From contig NZ_MCIF01000002.1 in assembly GCF_003268475.1 (NCBI RefSeq), positions 1,713,074 to 1,777,073 of the forward strand: a DNA stretch of 64,000 nucleotides. Reading direction: 5' to 3'. Positions 9,611-18,633 of this stretch are shown piece after piece. The stretch is from Thermogemmatispora tikiterensis (GTDB taxonomy: Bacteria; Chloroflexota; Ktedonobacteria; Ktedonobacterales; Ktedonobacteraceae). The notes below the pieces were generated by a model. The model did not search any database, was not told the DNA's origin, and saw only the letters and a program-made list of their open reading frames with translations. Made by a program: the position numbers and the translations under genes. How positions within the stretch are numbered: position 1 is the first letter of the stretch; every line of letters begins with the position of its first letter.

Positions 9611-9730
9611 CAGGGGTTCCTCCCAACACAGGCCGCGCGCACCAGGCGAGCGATCACGACCCTTGTTGCAGGTATGCAGGTCAAGCGCGAGGGCAGGTAG
9701 ATCGCCTATCTCGCCCGCTTCTCGCGCTCT

Positions 9731-9760
9731 AGTCTAGAGGAGTTATTGTTTCGCTGTCAA
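9731..9760 (-). promoter_or_regulatory. sigma70-like promoter of kinase/phosphatase gene
   Basis: On the minus strand TTGACA (9755-9760), an 18-base spacer, then TAGACT (9731-9736). It points at the kinase start at 9610. Confidence 0.45.
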
Positions 9761-9833
9761 TTGCTTGCTCAGCTTGTACGCTCGGGGTCATGCTACCATT
9801 CGGGCCCGGGCAGCGCCTTGCGACGGTCTCCTT

Positions 9834-10241
9834 CTACGGAGCGCCTGTCGGAAGCAAAGCATCGGCCTCAATCTCTACCAGCCACTGTGGATCAAGCAAG
9901 CGTGCCACCTGGACCATCGTAGAGGCCGGACGCACCGCGCCAAAGAACTCACCATGAACGCGGCCCACCTGTTCCCAGTCTTCGGCATGCACCAGAAAGA
10001 TACGGGTGCGAATCACTGTCGAGAGATCGGCCCCAAGCTGATTCAGCGCTGCCTGCATAATCTCCAGACAACGTCGAGTCTGAGCTGCGGCATCGCCAGG
10101 GGCCACGGTCTTGCCGTCCGGGCCAAGCGGCGCAGTACCCGAGACGGCGATCATATTTCCAAGACGGACCGCCCGCGCAAAGCCGATCACTGGCTCATAG
10201 GGTGAACCAGAGGAAACGATCTGACGCTCCTGAAGTTCCAT
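9834..10241 (-). CDS. RidA/YjgF family protein
   Basis: Small homotrimeric Rid-family protein, 135 residues, the usual size. Family members deaminate reactive enamine/imine intermediates from PLP enzymes. Visible family features are VIGFARAVRLGNMIAVSGTAPLGPDG near the N-terminus, LNQLGADLSTVIRTRIFLV in the middle, and the RPASTMVQVARL segment with the conserved arginine, followed by VEIEADALLP at the C-terminus. The protein belongs to the broader Rid group and may not be a strict archetypal RidA, so enamine deaminase activity is probable but not certain. It is a single gene between two other minus-strand genes with separate spacing. The start ATG has only a weak purine-rich stretch upstream. 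Confidence 0.9.
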   Translation of the reverse strand: MELQERQIVSSGSPYEPVIGFARAVRLGNMIAVSGTAPLGPDGKTVAPGDAAAQTRRCLEIMQAALNQLGADLSTVIRTRIFLVHAEDWEQVGRVHGEFFGAVRPASTMVQVARLLDPQWLVEIEADALLPTGAP

Positions 10242-10331
10242 ATACTTTCTTACTTCCCCTTTAACCTATGAAAGATAATTTTTTCTGTTGATTAAGAAAA
10301 ACACCAGACGGGATAAGGGCCTTGAGGCTTT

Positions 10332-11390
10332 TCAGTGCATAGACAGACCAGTGCGGCGGACTGTCACGGTGCCAAGATTGGTATGGAGCTGGAGATTGGC
10401 ACGAGGTGGTTCACCGACAAGCGTTTGCCCAAACTCATTGGTAACGCTGCCCAGGTTGGAGGAAGCAGCCAGCAGCAGCGATGTGTCGGGTGGCAAGCTG
10501 ACATCTATCGTACCCGCGTTGGTCGTCATCTGATAGTGACCTCCGGGTTCCAAGGCACCGCCAAAAGAGATGGCTCCGGCATTCGTATGACAGTAAACCT
10601 GTCCACAGAGCCGACTCTGCTGCACAGTGATGGTCCCGGCATCAGTCTCCAGACTCGACCGATCTTCAAGTGTCGCCTGTAACACAGTAATCGTACCCGC
10701 ATTCGTTTTGACCGTCAACCGTCCCTGCCCGCCCAGGATCTGGACAGAGCCAGCATTGCCCTCGATCTGCAGGTCACAGACAGCAGGTACGCTGATATCC
10801 AGCCGAACATAGCCCAGGTTCGTCAACGAAAAGGGATGCTGGTAGAGGTTCGAAACCGCGACACTGACCGTGTTCTCCCGCTGCTGACAATCGACGGTCA
10901 GCTCATCGCGCCCGCCCCAGAGACCACTCAGGTACTTCGTCGCCAGGATCTCAACCGTGTTAGTGTGACTTCCTCCACGATGAATGGAAATGGGGCCAGC
11001 CGGATTGCGAACGATGAGGGTCGGACGCCCCGTGACCTCGAAGCAGCGGGGGGGTAGAGTGATTACCCGTCTAAAGCCCCAGAGGACCACAACACCCCCC
11101 AGTACAATGAGGGCAGCCAGGGCCAGCACCAGGCCAAGTAGACTGTTGAGATAGCTGACAAAGAGACTGCCGATAATTACCAAAACGACTATGATCAGGG
11201 CAAGCTGCCAGGCCGGAAGAGAAGAAGAGCCTGGTTGCACTTTTCCAAAAGCCTCGTGGGCTGCATAGCTCGCCTCAAAAAAGGAAGGCGCAGGATAGCG
11301 CGGCTCCCCCTCAGCTTGGGCCTGCCCTTGCTCTTCACCTTCCGGCTTTGGCCCCTCAGCCGGCGGAAACATCATTTGCTGCTGGCTCAT
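10332..11390 (-). CDS. membrane-anchored DUF4097-like beta-strand repeat protein
   Basis: A 352-residue protein of unknown function. After a Pro/Glu-rich cytoplasmic N-terminus (about 1-75) come two closely spaced hydrophobic segments (about 80-125: LALIIVVLVIIGSLFVSYL and LLGLVLALAALIVLGGVVVLWGF). The remainder is a series of short beta-strand repeats containing TNAGTI / NLGTV (for example KTNAGTITVLQ, TTNAGTIDVSLP, HTNLGTVTVR). This pattern is typical of DUF4097-type putative adhesin domains that form a parallel beta-solenoid. The solenoid is probably outside the membrane. GGGGAG precedes the ATG. Such proteins often accompany PspC or sigma-factor systems, but none is seen here. Confidence 0.75.
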   Translation of the reverse strand: MSQQQMMFPPAEGPKPEGEEQGQAQAEGEPRYPAPSFFEASYAAHEAFGKVQPGSSSLPAWQLALIIVVLVIIGSLFVSYLNSLLGLVLALAALIVLGGVVVLWGFRRVITLPPRCFEVTGRPTLIVRNPAGPISIHRGGSHTNTVEILATKYLSGLWGGRDELTVDCQQRENTVSVAVSNLYQHPFSLTNLGYVRLDISVPAVCDLQIEGNAGSVQILGGQGRLTVKTNAGTITVLQATLEDRSSLETDAGTITVQQSRLCGQVYCHTNAGAISFGGALEPGGHYQMTTNAGTIDVSLPPDTSLLLAASSNLGSVTNEFGQTLVGEPPRANLQLHTNLGTVTVRRTGLSMH

Positions 11391-12012
11391 GGCTGGTTTC
11401 TCCCCCTAGCTTCCGTCTTCTTCTCCTCTTTTTACTTCCTTTCTTCGCCAACAGGGACAGCCTCAGCCCCCTGACCGTCGCTTCCAGCCCGTTGAGGGGC
11501 CAGGGCACTTGACCAGGCCAGGGAGAAGGCAGTCACCCCCCATCCGTCCTGACCCCCGGTCACCAACGGCCAGAGCGCCTACTCTTCTCCCCTCCCGACT
11601 ACCCACCCGGTACCTGGGAAGCAGGCGGTCGCCCTCCTGTCTCCTAGCGGTAGGTCTCCCGACGCCACAGCACCCACAAAGGAGAGCAACTTCAGATCGC
11701 TGACCCTCTCTTCCAGGGTTCCTCGTCTCTGCCACTGCTGTAGCGAATACGTGAGGCTGGGAGAAAAGTTGCAAAGCCAGTAGAGCGGTAGACTGTCTTC
11801 CCAGAACAGTGACTAGGCAGAGCAGAAGAACAGGCAATCAAGCAAAGCAGAGGTCGATGAGAAAAGATCTGCCCCGGCTCACAGCCAGATTGTCCCGGCT
11901 GGCGGAGGAGGAGTATAATCTGTCAGGGTGAGGGCCGCTGCTGCCCCCTGTTTGGCTAGACTGTCGGCATCACCCCAAAGGAAGACGCGAGCTAAAAGGA
12001 TATGTTTCCGGC
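11391..12012. other. intergenic region with one promoter
   Basis: Between the divergent DUF4097-like gene and the 8-TM protein gene. Open frames here (for example minus strand 11463-11837) are low-complexity, Arg/Gly-rich and unsupported by a ribosome site. The only recognisable signal is the promoter at 11890-11919. Confidence 0.5.
11890..11919 (+). promoter_or_regulatory. sigma70-like promoter of 8-TM protein gene
   Basis: TTGTCC (11890-11895), 18-base spacer, perfect TATAAT (11914-11919). Predicted transcription start is near 11926, about 85 bases before the gene. Confidence 0.5.
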
Positions 12013-13005
12013 ATGATACAGACACTCCCACTGGTGCTTTCGATTGTCATGAGCGAGCTGGCCATCGGCTCGTTCTTGCTGCTCTACGTGCTGGACTGGC
12101 GTAGTGAGGTGCGGCGGAGCTTTCTACTCTTTTTCACCATTATCTATCTCCTCTTCACCGCTCTCACCTATCTTTTCCAGCAGAGCTTCGCCTCCCAGCC
12201 ATTGCTGGATAGCTTTGAGCGACTCGACAAGCAGTGGACTGGCTATACCAGCCCGGTGCTGCTGGCCTTTCTCCTGCTACTGCTGCCCTATTTGCTCTTC
12301 CTGATCCTGGACCGGAAAGCCGGAGTAGACGGTAAAGAGAAAGCTGCTCAAGCCGGGGAAGGGCAATTTTCTGTGATACGGGTTCTGCGACTGGTAAGCG
12401 GCGGCCTGGCTTCAGCGGCTGGTTTGCTCATGCTCTTTGTACTGGGCATGATTTACCGTCCGCTCGCGCCCTCGCCGCTCGGGGAAGCCCTCACCGTTCT
12501 GAGCTTCTTCATAGCGGCCCTGGCTGTCGGCGGCGTGATGACCTCGATGTGGCTCGGCCACTGGTATCTTGTCACGCCAGCTCTGAGCGAGCGCCCGCTC
12601 CTGTTCAGCACGGCGGTGGTCCTGATCGCCATTGTGCTTCAGATTCTCCTGACGCTGGCCAGCTCTACTGTAGCCAGCCCTGCGACCTCAACCGCCGCCA
12701 CACACTCAGCTCAGGTCACGGCGACAGCCATAGCTACGAGTCCGACGCCTGCACCCGCCGTCTCAAGCGCTTCTGCAGCCGTCAAGCCAGCCGGCGCTCC
12801 CACGGTCAGTCCTTTGAGTATGGACGTTCTTGGCTGGTTGCGCATTCTGCTCGGTTTCGCCTTCCCGCTCGTCCTGGGCGCTCTCACCTGGAAGCTGGCG
12901 CGTGAACGCTCTTTTCAATCGGCCACGGGTATGCTCTATCTGATCGTCGTCATGACGCTGGCAGGTGAGGTTTTGGCCCGCGGCATGTTCCTGAGCACGC
13001 TTTAG
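12013..13005 (+). CDS. 8-TM integral membrane protein, function unknown
   Basis: I do not recognise a named family. The 330-residue protein has about eight hydrophobic segments (near residues 3-27, 37-57, 79-99, 124-149, 163-187, 196-218, 271-293 and 305-328). A Thr/Ala/Ser/Pro-rich hydrophilic loop (about 219-265) separates the last two helices from the rest. A GHWYLVTPAL motif after the fifth helix and an RG motif near the C-terminus may be functional. The ATG at 12013 is preceded by AAGGAT at good distance and by a TATAAT-type promoter. It is monocistronic, ended by a strong bidirectional hairpin. Confidence 0.75.
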   Translation: MIQTLPLVLSIVMSELAIGSFLLLYVLDWRSEVRRSFLLFFTIIYLLFTALTYLFQQSFASQPLLDSFERLDKQWTGYTSPVLLAFLLLLLPYLLFLILDRKAGVDGKEKAAQAGEGQFSVIRVLRLVSGGLASAAGLLMLFVLGMIYRPLAPSPLGEALTVLSFFIAALAVGGVMTSMWLGHWYLVTPALSERPLLFSTAVVLIAIVLQILLTLASSTVASPATSTAATHSAQVTATAIATSPTPAPAVSSASAAVKPAGAPTVSPLSMDVLGWLRILLGFAFPLVLGALTWKLARERSFQSATGMLYLIVVMTLAGEVLARGMFLSTL

Positions 13006-13095
13006 GGCACGGCTGGCGGGGCCTGTCGCGCCACGAATCGTCCAGATCGAGCACAAGCCTGTAAGGAAGTCACCAGATCGCGGGTGCCTCACAAG

Positions 13096-13146
13096 ACAGG
13101 GTGAGAGTGGCATCCAGGCAGATAGATGCCAGAACTCTCACCCTGT
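13096..13146. terminator. bidirectional intrinsic terminator
   Basis: ACAGGGTGAGAGT (13096-13108) pairs perfectly with ACTCTCACCCTGT (13134-13146); nested GGCATC/GATGCC arms extend the stem; TTTCTGT follows. It sits between the convergent 8-TM gene and the acyl-CoA synthetase gene. Confidence 0.75.
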
Positions 13147-13316
13147 TTCTGTACTCAAGGTCTCTAACAGACCCGGCGTTGACCCTCTTTCCCTGAAACG
13201 AACCCTATCCGCAGCTTGCTTGAAGCAGGCCGCTGATCAGGGCACTGGACAGCCAAACAAGCAAGAAGGCCGGATGGCTTCAGCGCACGGCCTGTTTTTT
13301 CGGCCTGGCGCTCTGG

Positions 13317-14936
13317 CTAGAGGGCTTGCTGCTCGGCAGCGCGTCGCGCACGCTCGCGCTCCTTCAGCTCGCGACGGAGAATCTTGCCAGAAGCTACCTT
13401 GGGAATGGAATCAATGAATTCCACAAAGCCCAGGCGCTTGTAACCAGCCAGGCGCCCATTGACAAAGGCGATCAGATCATCGGGCGTCACACTCTGACCT
13501 GGACGCAGGACGACAAAGCCCTTGGGCACCTCGCCGGCCTCGGGATCAGGCACGGGGATCACCGCCGCATCCATGACCGCGGGATGCTCCAGGAGCAGGG
13601 CCTCGATCTCGGCGGGGGCAATGCCGAAGCCCTTGTACTTGATCATCTCCTTCTTGCGATCAACAATGTAGGTGTAGCCGTCTTCGTCGACATGGCCGAT
13701 GTCACCTGTATAGAGCCAGCCGTCGCGCAGCGTCTGAGCCGTCTCCTCGGGCGCCTTCCAGTAGCCTTTCATGACCTGGGGACCGCGAATGATGATCTCC
13801 CCATCCTCACCCACTGGCAGCTCACGCGTGCCGGTCTCGAGGTCGACAATCTTCTGCTCGGTATTGTGCACGGGCAGGCCGACGCTCTCCAGCCGCACGA
13901 GAGCCGGGTCCTTTGGCTGAGCATGGGTGAGCGGCGAGGCTTCGGTCAGGCCATAACCCTGGACCACCTGAATGCCTGTCTTTTCCTGCACCTTGCGCGC
14001 CGGCTCCGGTGCCAGCGGGGCCGCTCCAGAGAAGATGTATTTGACGCTCTTGAGCTTGCTCAGATCAATGGGAGCATTGGCCAGTGCCAGGATAATTGGA
14101 GGAACTGCAAAGTAGTAGGTTACATTGTATTTCTCACACAGCTCCAGGGACTGGAGCATATCAAAGCGTTCCATAACGATCTGCGTGGCTCCACAGGCCA
14201 GGAAACCACCAGTCAGCATGACACCATAGATGTGGTAGAAAGGCAGGAAGAGCAGAGCCACATCGGTGAAGGTTGTCTGGAGCGCCGTGGTAAATTGCAG
14301 GTTATTGGAGACCAGATTGCGGTGTGTGAGCATTGTTCCCTTGGGCAGACCAGTCGTGCCCGAGGAATAGGGAAGCGCCAGCAGGTCATCAGGATCGATC
14401 GGGACCGTCGGTGGCGCCTTCGGCGAGGACTCGCGCAGCAGGCGCCCGAAAGGGATCGCCTGGGGCAGGCCCTCGGGTACATGGCTCCCGGTAACGATGA
14501 CATGCCTCAGATTGGGCAGCGACTTCTGCGCCAGCACAGCCTGCAGCAGCGGCAGTAACTCGCGTTGTACCAGGATGGCACTGGCCTCCGAGTTCTCCAG
14601 TTGATAGGCAATCTCGCGCTCTTTATAGGAGGGATTCATCGGGGTCACAACCAGGCCGATGGAGGCCGCTGCGATGAAGGTGATGGTATATTCTGGCCGA
14701 TTGAGGGTAAATATGCAGAGCCGCTCGCCCTTGCGCAGTCCCAGATTGTACAGTCCGTTGGCAATGCAGTTCACCATCGAGACAACCTCTCGATAGGTCA
14801 GGCTGAGGTCATGGTAAATGATAGCCCGCCCATCGGGGTTACGCTCCGCCGCTCTGCGCAGCAGGTGATCATAGGGGACTTCTGGGAACTCGACGGGAGG
14901 TCTGAACAACTCGGGAGCAAACATTTTCTCTGGCAT
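13317..14936 (-). CDS. AMP-forming acyl-CoA synthetase (FadD/4CL-like)
   Basis: Adenylate-forming ligase, 539 residues, that activates a carboxylic acid to its CoA thioester using ATP. The P-loop-like motif YSSGTTGLPKGTMLTHRN, the VQGYGLTEASP motif, WLYTGDIGHVDEDGY with the hinge DRKKEMIKYKGFGIAP, and the catalytic lysine in PKVASGKILRREL are all present and intact. The substrate may be a medium/long-chain fatty acid or an aromatic acid; the sequence does not decide. A sigma70-like promoter lies about 160 bp upstream. It has no immediate operon partner, but the window also holds thiolase, acyl-CoA dehydrogenase and thioesterase genes, consistent with acyl-CoA metabolism. Confidence 0.93.
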   Translation of the reverse strand: MPEKMFAPELFRPPVEFPEVPYDHLLRRAAERNPDGRAIIYHDLSLTYREVVSMVNCIANGLYNLGLRKGERLCIFTLNRPEYTITFIAAASIGLVVTPMNPSYKEREIAYQLENSEASAILVQRELLPLLQAVLAQKSLPNLRHVIVTGSHVPEGLPQAIPFGRLLRESSPKAPPTVPIDPDDLLALPYSSGTTGLPKGTMLTHRNLVSNNLQFTTALQTTFTDVALLFLPFYHIYGVMLTGGFLACGATQIVMERFDMLQSLELCEKYNVTYYFAVPPIILALANAPIDLSKLKSVKYIFSGAAPLAPEPARKVQEKTGIQVVQGYGLTEASPLTHAQPKDPALVRLESVGLPVHNTEQKIVDLETGTRELPVGEDGEIIIRGPQVMKGYWKAPEETAQTLRDGWLYTGDIGHVDEDGYTYIVDRKKEMIKYKGFGIAPAEIEALLLEHPAVMDAAVIPVPDPEAGEVPKGFVVLRPGQSVTPDDLIAFVNGRLAGYKRLGFVEFIDSIPKVASGKILRRELKERERARRAAEQQAL

Positions 14937-15095
14937 GCTTCAATCCTTTCTCGACCCGGCCCTGGGTCTCAACTGCAATGCAGAATGCAGATTCTCTTGC
15001 AAGCAGTAACAGCAGGTGAAAAAAGCTACCGGGTATTGAAGCGACGCGGTAGCCAGGTTCTGCTCAGCTTCGCTGCTTTCGCAGGCTTGTATAGT

Positions 15096-15124
15096 AGCAT
15101 ACTCCAGACATACGAGCTGGTCAA
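15096..15124 (-). promoter_or_regulatory. sigma70-like promoter of acyl-CoA synthetase gene
   Basis: On the minus strand TTGACC (15119-15124), 17-base spacer, TATGCT (15096-15101). It directs transcription toward the synthetase start at 14936. Confidence 0.5.
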
Positions 15125-15188
15125 TACAGCATTCGTTCTGGTTTCATACATTTCGAATTATCAGCAGGTGAGGATAAGCTTCCTTCCC

Positions 15189-15217
15189 TTGACGAGGGCA
15201 GCTTGACACCCTATAAT
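15189..15217 (+). promoter_or_regulatory. near-consensus promoter of the mftF operon
   Basis: TTGACG (15189-15194), 17-base spacer, perfect TATAAT (15212-15217). Predicted start near 15224, just before the GxGYxYP gene. It diverges from the acyl-CoA synthetase promoter. Confidence 0.75.
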
Positions 15218-15309
15218 CCTCTCAAAGAAAGCGATGTCAGCCAGTGCCCGGTGAGGCCGCAGGCAGCACCTGGCGCCGGCTCCCGTCCAGAAAGGACCTG
15301 TCCCCCCCT

Positions 15310-16941
15310 ATGGATGCCGAGCGAGGCGCGGCCTCGTTCTCTCTTGATTGGCCAGTGAACGCCTTTTTTCCACAGCTGCAAGTGCCTCACAACCTGGCAG
15401 TGGCTGATCTACGCAATGCCTCCTTCGCTGTTAAGCTGGCAGCTAGCACGCTGGCTGGCCTGGTGAACGTGCCACAGCCACAGCTCTACCTGGCAACCTA
15501 CGACGATGATCTTTTCTGGCTGCAAAGCGCCATCGCCCCCTGGCCCGTGCAGCTGGAAAGACTGGAAGCGCAAGGGGAGACCCTGCTCAGAGAGCTGATC
15601 GCCCGCTTTCAGGCGCGCATTGCTGGCTTCATTGTCTATGATCCACAGCGCCCGGCCAGCATCAATGTGGCGACTACGCTGGCCGGTATCCAGGCGGGCG
15701 TAGTGGCAGCCCCCGAGTTGCTGCCGCTGCTACAAGCAGCTGGGAGGAAGCCAGTGTTGAGGGACCTGCGCCTTCAGGGCTGGGAGAGCGAGAGCCTGGC
15801 CTATCGCTGGGCAAGAGAGACCAGCCAGACCCAGAGATCGCGACGGTCCCTGGCCGGTATGAATCCAGAGATCGCCAGCGGCTTGCGCTCCTTCCTGGTA
15901 GCTACGCGCACCTTCGTCCACTGGCTCGATTCGCGCCCCTGGCAGCCCTCCGCAGGCCAGCAGCGCCTTCTCCTGGAGGAACTGCTCGCTGAGCTTCTCC
16001 CTGGCAGCATCCATCTGGGCTGGTTCCCGGATGAGGGAAGCGGGGTAACGCTGGCTTCCGAGCGGGCCGTGGCAGTTCTGGCAAGCGACCATTGCAGCAA
16101 TCTAGAGGTCTGGACTGCCCTGCAGCCCCCAGAGCTGATCGAACGCCTCCAGGCCCTGGCTCAGCGCTATCACCGCCAGCAGGATGAGCGCCCTTTGCCG
16201 GCCCTGGAACCACGCGTCTATCTGTCTTTGACGATCAGTGACGGAGATAACCTGCAATACGTGCAGCATCGTATGCTGCATCTGTGGCGCGATTCGGCCC
16301 GTGGCAGATTCCCACTTGGCTGGACGATCGCCCCAGCGCTCCTGGAGGCCGCTCCCGCCCTGGCAGCCTATTACCTGGAGACAGCCAGCCCCCAGGATGA
16401 GCTGATCGCCGGCCCCAGCGGCGCCGCCTACATGTTCCCATCGAGCTGGCCAGCTGCCCAGCGGCCAGCCTTCCTGGAGCATAGCCAGCGCCTGCTCTCA
16501 GGGATGGGCCTCTCTCTCCTGCAGGTGCTCGATGGCGACTGGCGTCAGCGGCTGGGCCTGCCGCTCCCGGCTAGCATGCGCCTGTCTAATGTTGAGGAGC
16601 AGCACGCCTTTATCGAGGCCCTCCGGCCCGCTGGGCTGCGCGGCCTGCTCACAGGTGCCAGTGGCCTCACCCTAAGCTATAAGAAAATCATGGGCATGCC
16701 CGTCTATCACAATCTGGGGCTTGTCAGCAGCAGGTCTCAGCTGGTGCACCTCGTCAGGGGACTGCAAGCCACGCATCGTCGGCGCCCGCTCTTCCTCCAG
16801 CTCTATGTGCTGGCCTGGCGTCTGACGCCCAGCGCCCTCTGGGAGGCATTGCAGGAACTGCGTGAGATCGCTTATCCGGTGACCCCGGGTCAGCTTCTAC
16901 AGCTCATTGCCCAACAAGGAGCAGGGGGAGCAGAATCGTGA
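15310..16941 (+). CDS. GxGYxYP-type putative glycoside hydrolase coupled to mftF
   Basis: A 543-residue protein from ATG 15310 (AAAGGA about 14 bases upstream); an in-frame GTG at 15244 is an alternative start. The C-terminal half carries TISDGDNLQY, followed by LGWTIAPALLEAAPALAAYYLETASPQDEL and GPSGAAYMFPSSWP. This matches the GxGYxYP domain family, annotated as a putative glycoside hydrolase, with the name-giving motif read here as SGAAYMFP. No clear signal peptide is visible. The stop overlaps the start of the glycosyltransferase gene (GTGATGA at 16938), so translation is probably coupled. The partner is the mycofactocin glycosyltransferase, so a role in trimming or handling the mycofactocin glucan is a reasonable guess. 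The biochemical activity of the family is poorly known. Confidence 0.75.
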   Translation: MDAERGAASFSLDWPVNAFFPQLQVPHNLAVADLRNASFAVKLAASTLAGLVNVPQPQLYLATYDDDLFWLQSAIAPWPVQLERLEAQGETLLRELIARFQARIAGFIVYDPQRPASINVATTLAGIQAGVVAAPELLPLLQAAGRKPVLRDLRLQGWESESLAYRWARETSQTQRSRRSLAGMNPEIASGLRSFLVATRTFVHWLDSRPWQPSAGQQRLLLEELLAELLPGSIHLGWFPDEGSGVTLASERAVAVLASDHCSNLEVWTALQPPELIERLQALAQRYHRQQDERPLPALEPRVYLSLTISDGDNLQYVQHRMLHLWRDSARGRFPLGWTIAPALLEAAPALAAYYLETASPQDELIAGPSGAAYMFPSSWPAAQRPAFLEHSQRLLSGMGLSLLQVLDGDWRQRLGLPLPASMRLSNVEEQHAFIEALRPAGLRGLLTGASGLTLSYKKIMGMPVYHNLGLVSSRSQLVHLVRGLQATHRRRPLFLQLYVLAWRLTPSALWEALQELREIAYPVTPGQLLQLIAQQGAGGAES

Positions 16942-18605
16942 TGAGTCCTCAGAGCTACTATTATCCATCGCCTGGTTGCTACCGCCTGGCTCCTGGCCTG
17001 TGCCTGCTAGAAGAGATAGACGGGCGGCCAGGGGGACTGGTTATCGCTTCCTACCCGCTGCGCGTCTTGCGCCTTGGCCAGCAAGCCTGGCGGTTACTCA
17101 ACCTGTGTCGCCAAGAGCGCAGCAGCGAGGAGTTGGTTCGCCTGAGCGGACTTGCCCCCGCGCGGGTGGCCACGCTCTGCCAGCAGCTCAGTGCCAAAGG
17201 GCTATTGGAGGCCGGCCCTCCACTACCACCGAGGTCGTGGCCAGGTGTCTCCGTGATCGTGCCCACCTGCAACCGTGTCCGCCAGCTTGAGCGCTGCCTG
17301 CAGGCTATCCTTGAGTTGCGCTATCCATCACAGGCACTGGAAATCATCGTGGCCGATGATGCTTCTCGCGATCAGACGCCGACTCTGCTCACCCGCTTCG
17401 CTCCAGCCTTCGCCAGTCGTGGAGTGAGACTGCATTGTCTGCGCCACGCCCGGCGTCAGGGAGCCGCAGGCGCCCGCAACAGTGGCGCCGCCGCCGCTCG
17501 CTACGATCTCCTGGCCTTCGTCGATGATGACTGCGTGGTAACACCAGACTGGCTCACCACCCTGGTACCACTCTTCAGCGAGACCAGCGTGGCCGCCGTC
17601 GGCGGTCAAATCCGCGCCTACGAAACCGGCAGCGCGCTGGGGCGTTACGAGGACGTCCGTTCCTCGCTCTTCATGGGCCTGCAGCCCCAGGAGGTGCGCT
17701 TGAGTGGGCCGCTCACCTACCTTCCCACCGCCTGCTTACTCGTGCGTCGCGAAGCCTGGCAGGCTCTGGACGGTTTTGCTCCTCTGAGCTGCGGCGAGGA
17801 TGTTGATTTCTGCTACCGGCTGCTCGCTCAGGGCTGGCGCATCCGCTATTGGCCCGCTCCCGAGAGCGTGGTCTACCATGACTACCGCACCCGCCTTGGG
17901 ACGTTCCTGGGGACGCGCGTGCGCTATGCCTCTGCCGAGGCTGTGCTCCAACAACTTCACCCGCAACAGCGCCGGATACTGCTGCTTCCACCTTGGGAAG
18001 CAAGTTTTGCCGCCCTGACCCTCGGCAGCCTCTGGCAGCTCATCACCGCTCTCCCCTTGGGTAGCCTTTTGTGGACCAGGTCACAGGGTCGACAGCGCCC
18101 AAGCAGGACAGGACAGGCGCGCCTCTCCCTCCTACTGGCGTTTCCGGCTCTGCTGCTGCCTGGAGCCAGCACCTGGCGTCGCCATCAGGCTGCCCGACTT
18201 GCTCGCCTGCCGCTGACAGCCTGGCAAATCTGGCAGGCCACGCTACGCAGTTACCTGGCCTACACCTACCACCTTTGCCGCCATCTGACCCGCTACTATA
18301 CGCTCGCGCTACTAGCCGCGGGCCTGCTCTTTCCGCCGCTTTTGGTGCTGGTCGGCCTACTTCAAGCCGTGGTGGTAGGCGTTGATTACGCGCGCCTGCG
18401 TCCGCGCCTGAGTCTGCCCGCATTCGCTCTCTACTCTCTGCTAGAGGATTGCGCCTATGCTCTCGGCCTGCTGCTCGGCTGCTGGAGGCAGCGCACCTGG
18501 CGGCCATTGCTAGCCGTGATAGAATGGAAGAATGCCACAGTTACCCAACTTGCTCAACCATCCGAGCCAGGCCCACCCTCTCTACCTTCACGTGACCAAC
18601 GATAG
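16938..18605 (+). CDS. mftF: mycofactocin-system family 2 glycosyltransferase MftF
   Basis: Glycosyltransferase that, in characterised systems, adds beta-linked glucose units to the mycofactocin core. The first 95 residues form a small PqqD-like N-terminal module (GGLVIASYPLRVLRLGQQAWRLL, then a winged-helix-like stretch) characteristic of MftF. The GT2 domain starts at VSVIVPTCNR (about 104), with IIVADDAS (137-143), the DxD-like triplet DDD (196-198) and CGEDVDFCYRLLAQGW. C-terminal hydrophobic segments (about 372-395 and 450-480) suggest membrane association. At 555 residues it is longer than typical MftF. GTG 16938 or ATG 16941 may be used; GGGGGAG lies upstream. It is translationally coupled to the preceding GxGYxYP gene. 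Confidence 0.85.
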   Translation: MMSPQSYYYPSPGCYRLAPGLCLLEEIDGRPGGLVIASYPLRVLRLGQQAWRLLNLCRQERSSEELVRLSGLAPARVATLCQQLSAKGLLEAGPPLPPRSWPGVSVIVPTCNRVRQLERCLQAILELRYPSQALEIIVADDASRDQTPTLLTRFAPAFASRGVRLHCLRHARRQGAAGARNSGAAAARYDLLAFVDDDCVVTPDWLTTLVPLFSETSVAAVGGQIRAYETGSALGRYEDVRSSLFMGLQPQEVRLSGPLTYLPTACLLVRREAWQALDGFAPLSCGEDVDFCYRLLAQGWRIRYWPAPESVVYHDYRTRLGTFLGTRVRYASAEAVLQQLHPQQRRILLLPPWEASFAALTLGSLWQLITALPLGSLLWTRSQGRQRPSRTGQARLSLLLAFPALLLPGASTWRRHQAARLARLPLTAWQIWQATLRSYLAYTYHLCRHLTRYYTLALLAAGLLFPPLLVLVGLLQAVVVGVDYARLRPRLSLPAFALYSLLEDCAYALGLLLGCWRQRTWRPLLAVIEWKNATVTQLAQPSEPGPPSLPSRDQR

Positions 18606-18633
18606 CGTTGAAAGGAGGTGACGCAGACAGACG

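Noticed and set aside
11463..11837. 124-codon minus-strand frame in the intergenic region
   Set aside because: No ribosome site, odd composition and no similarity; treated as non-coding.
13326..14558. 410-codon plus-strand open frame
   Set aside because: It lies antisense within the acyl-CoA synthetase gene, has no ribosome site and no recognisable protein pattern; a GC-rich shadow frame.
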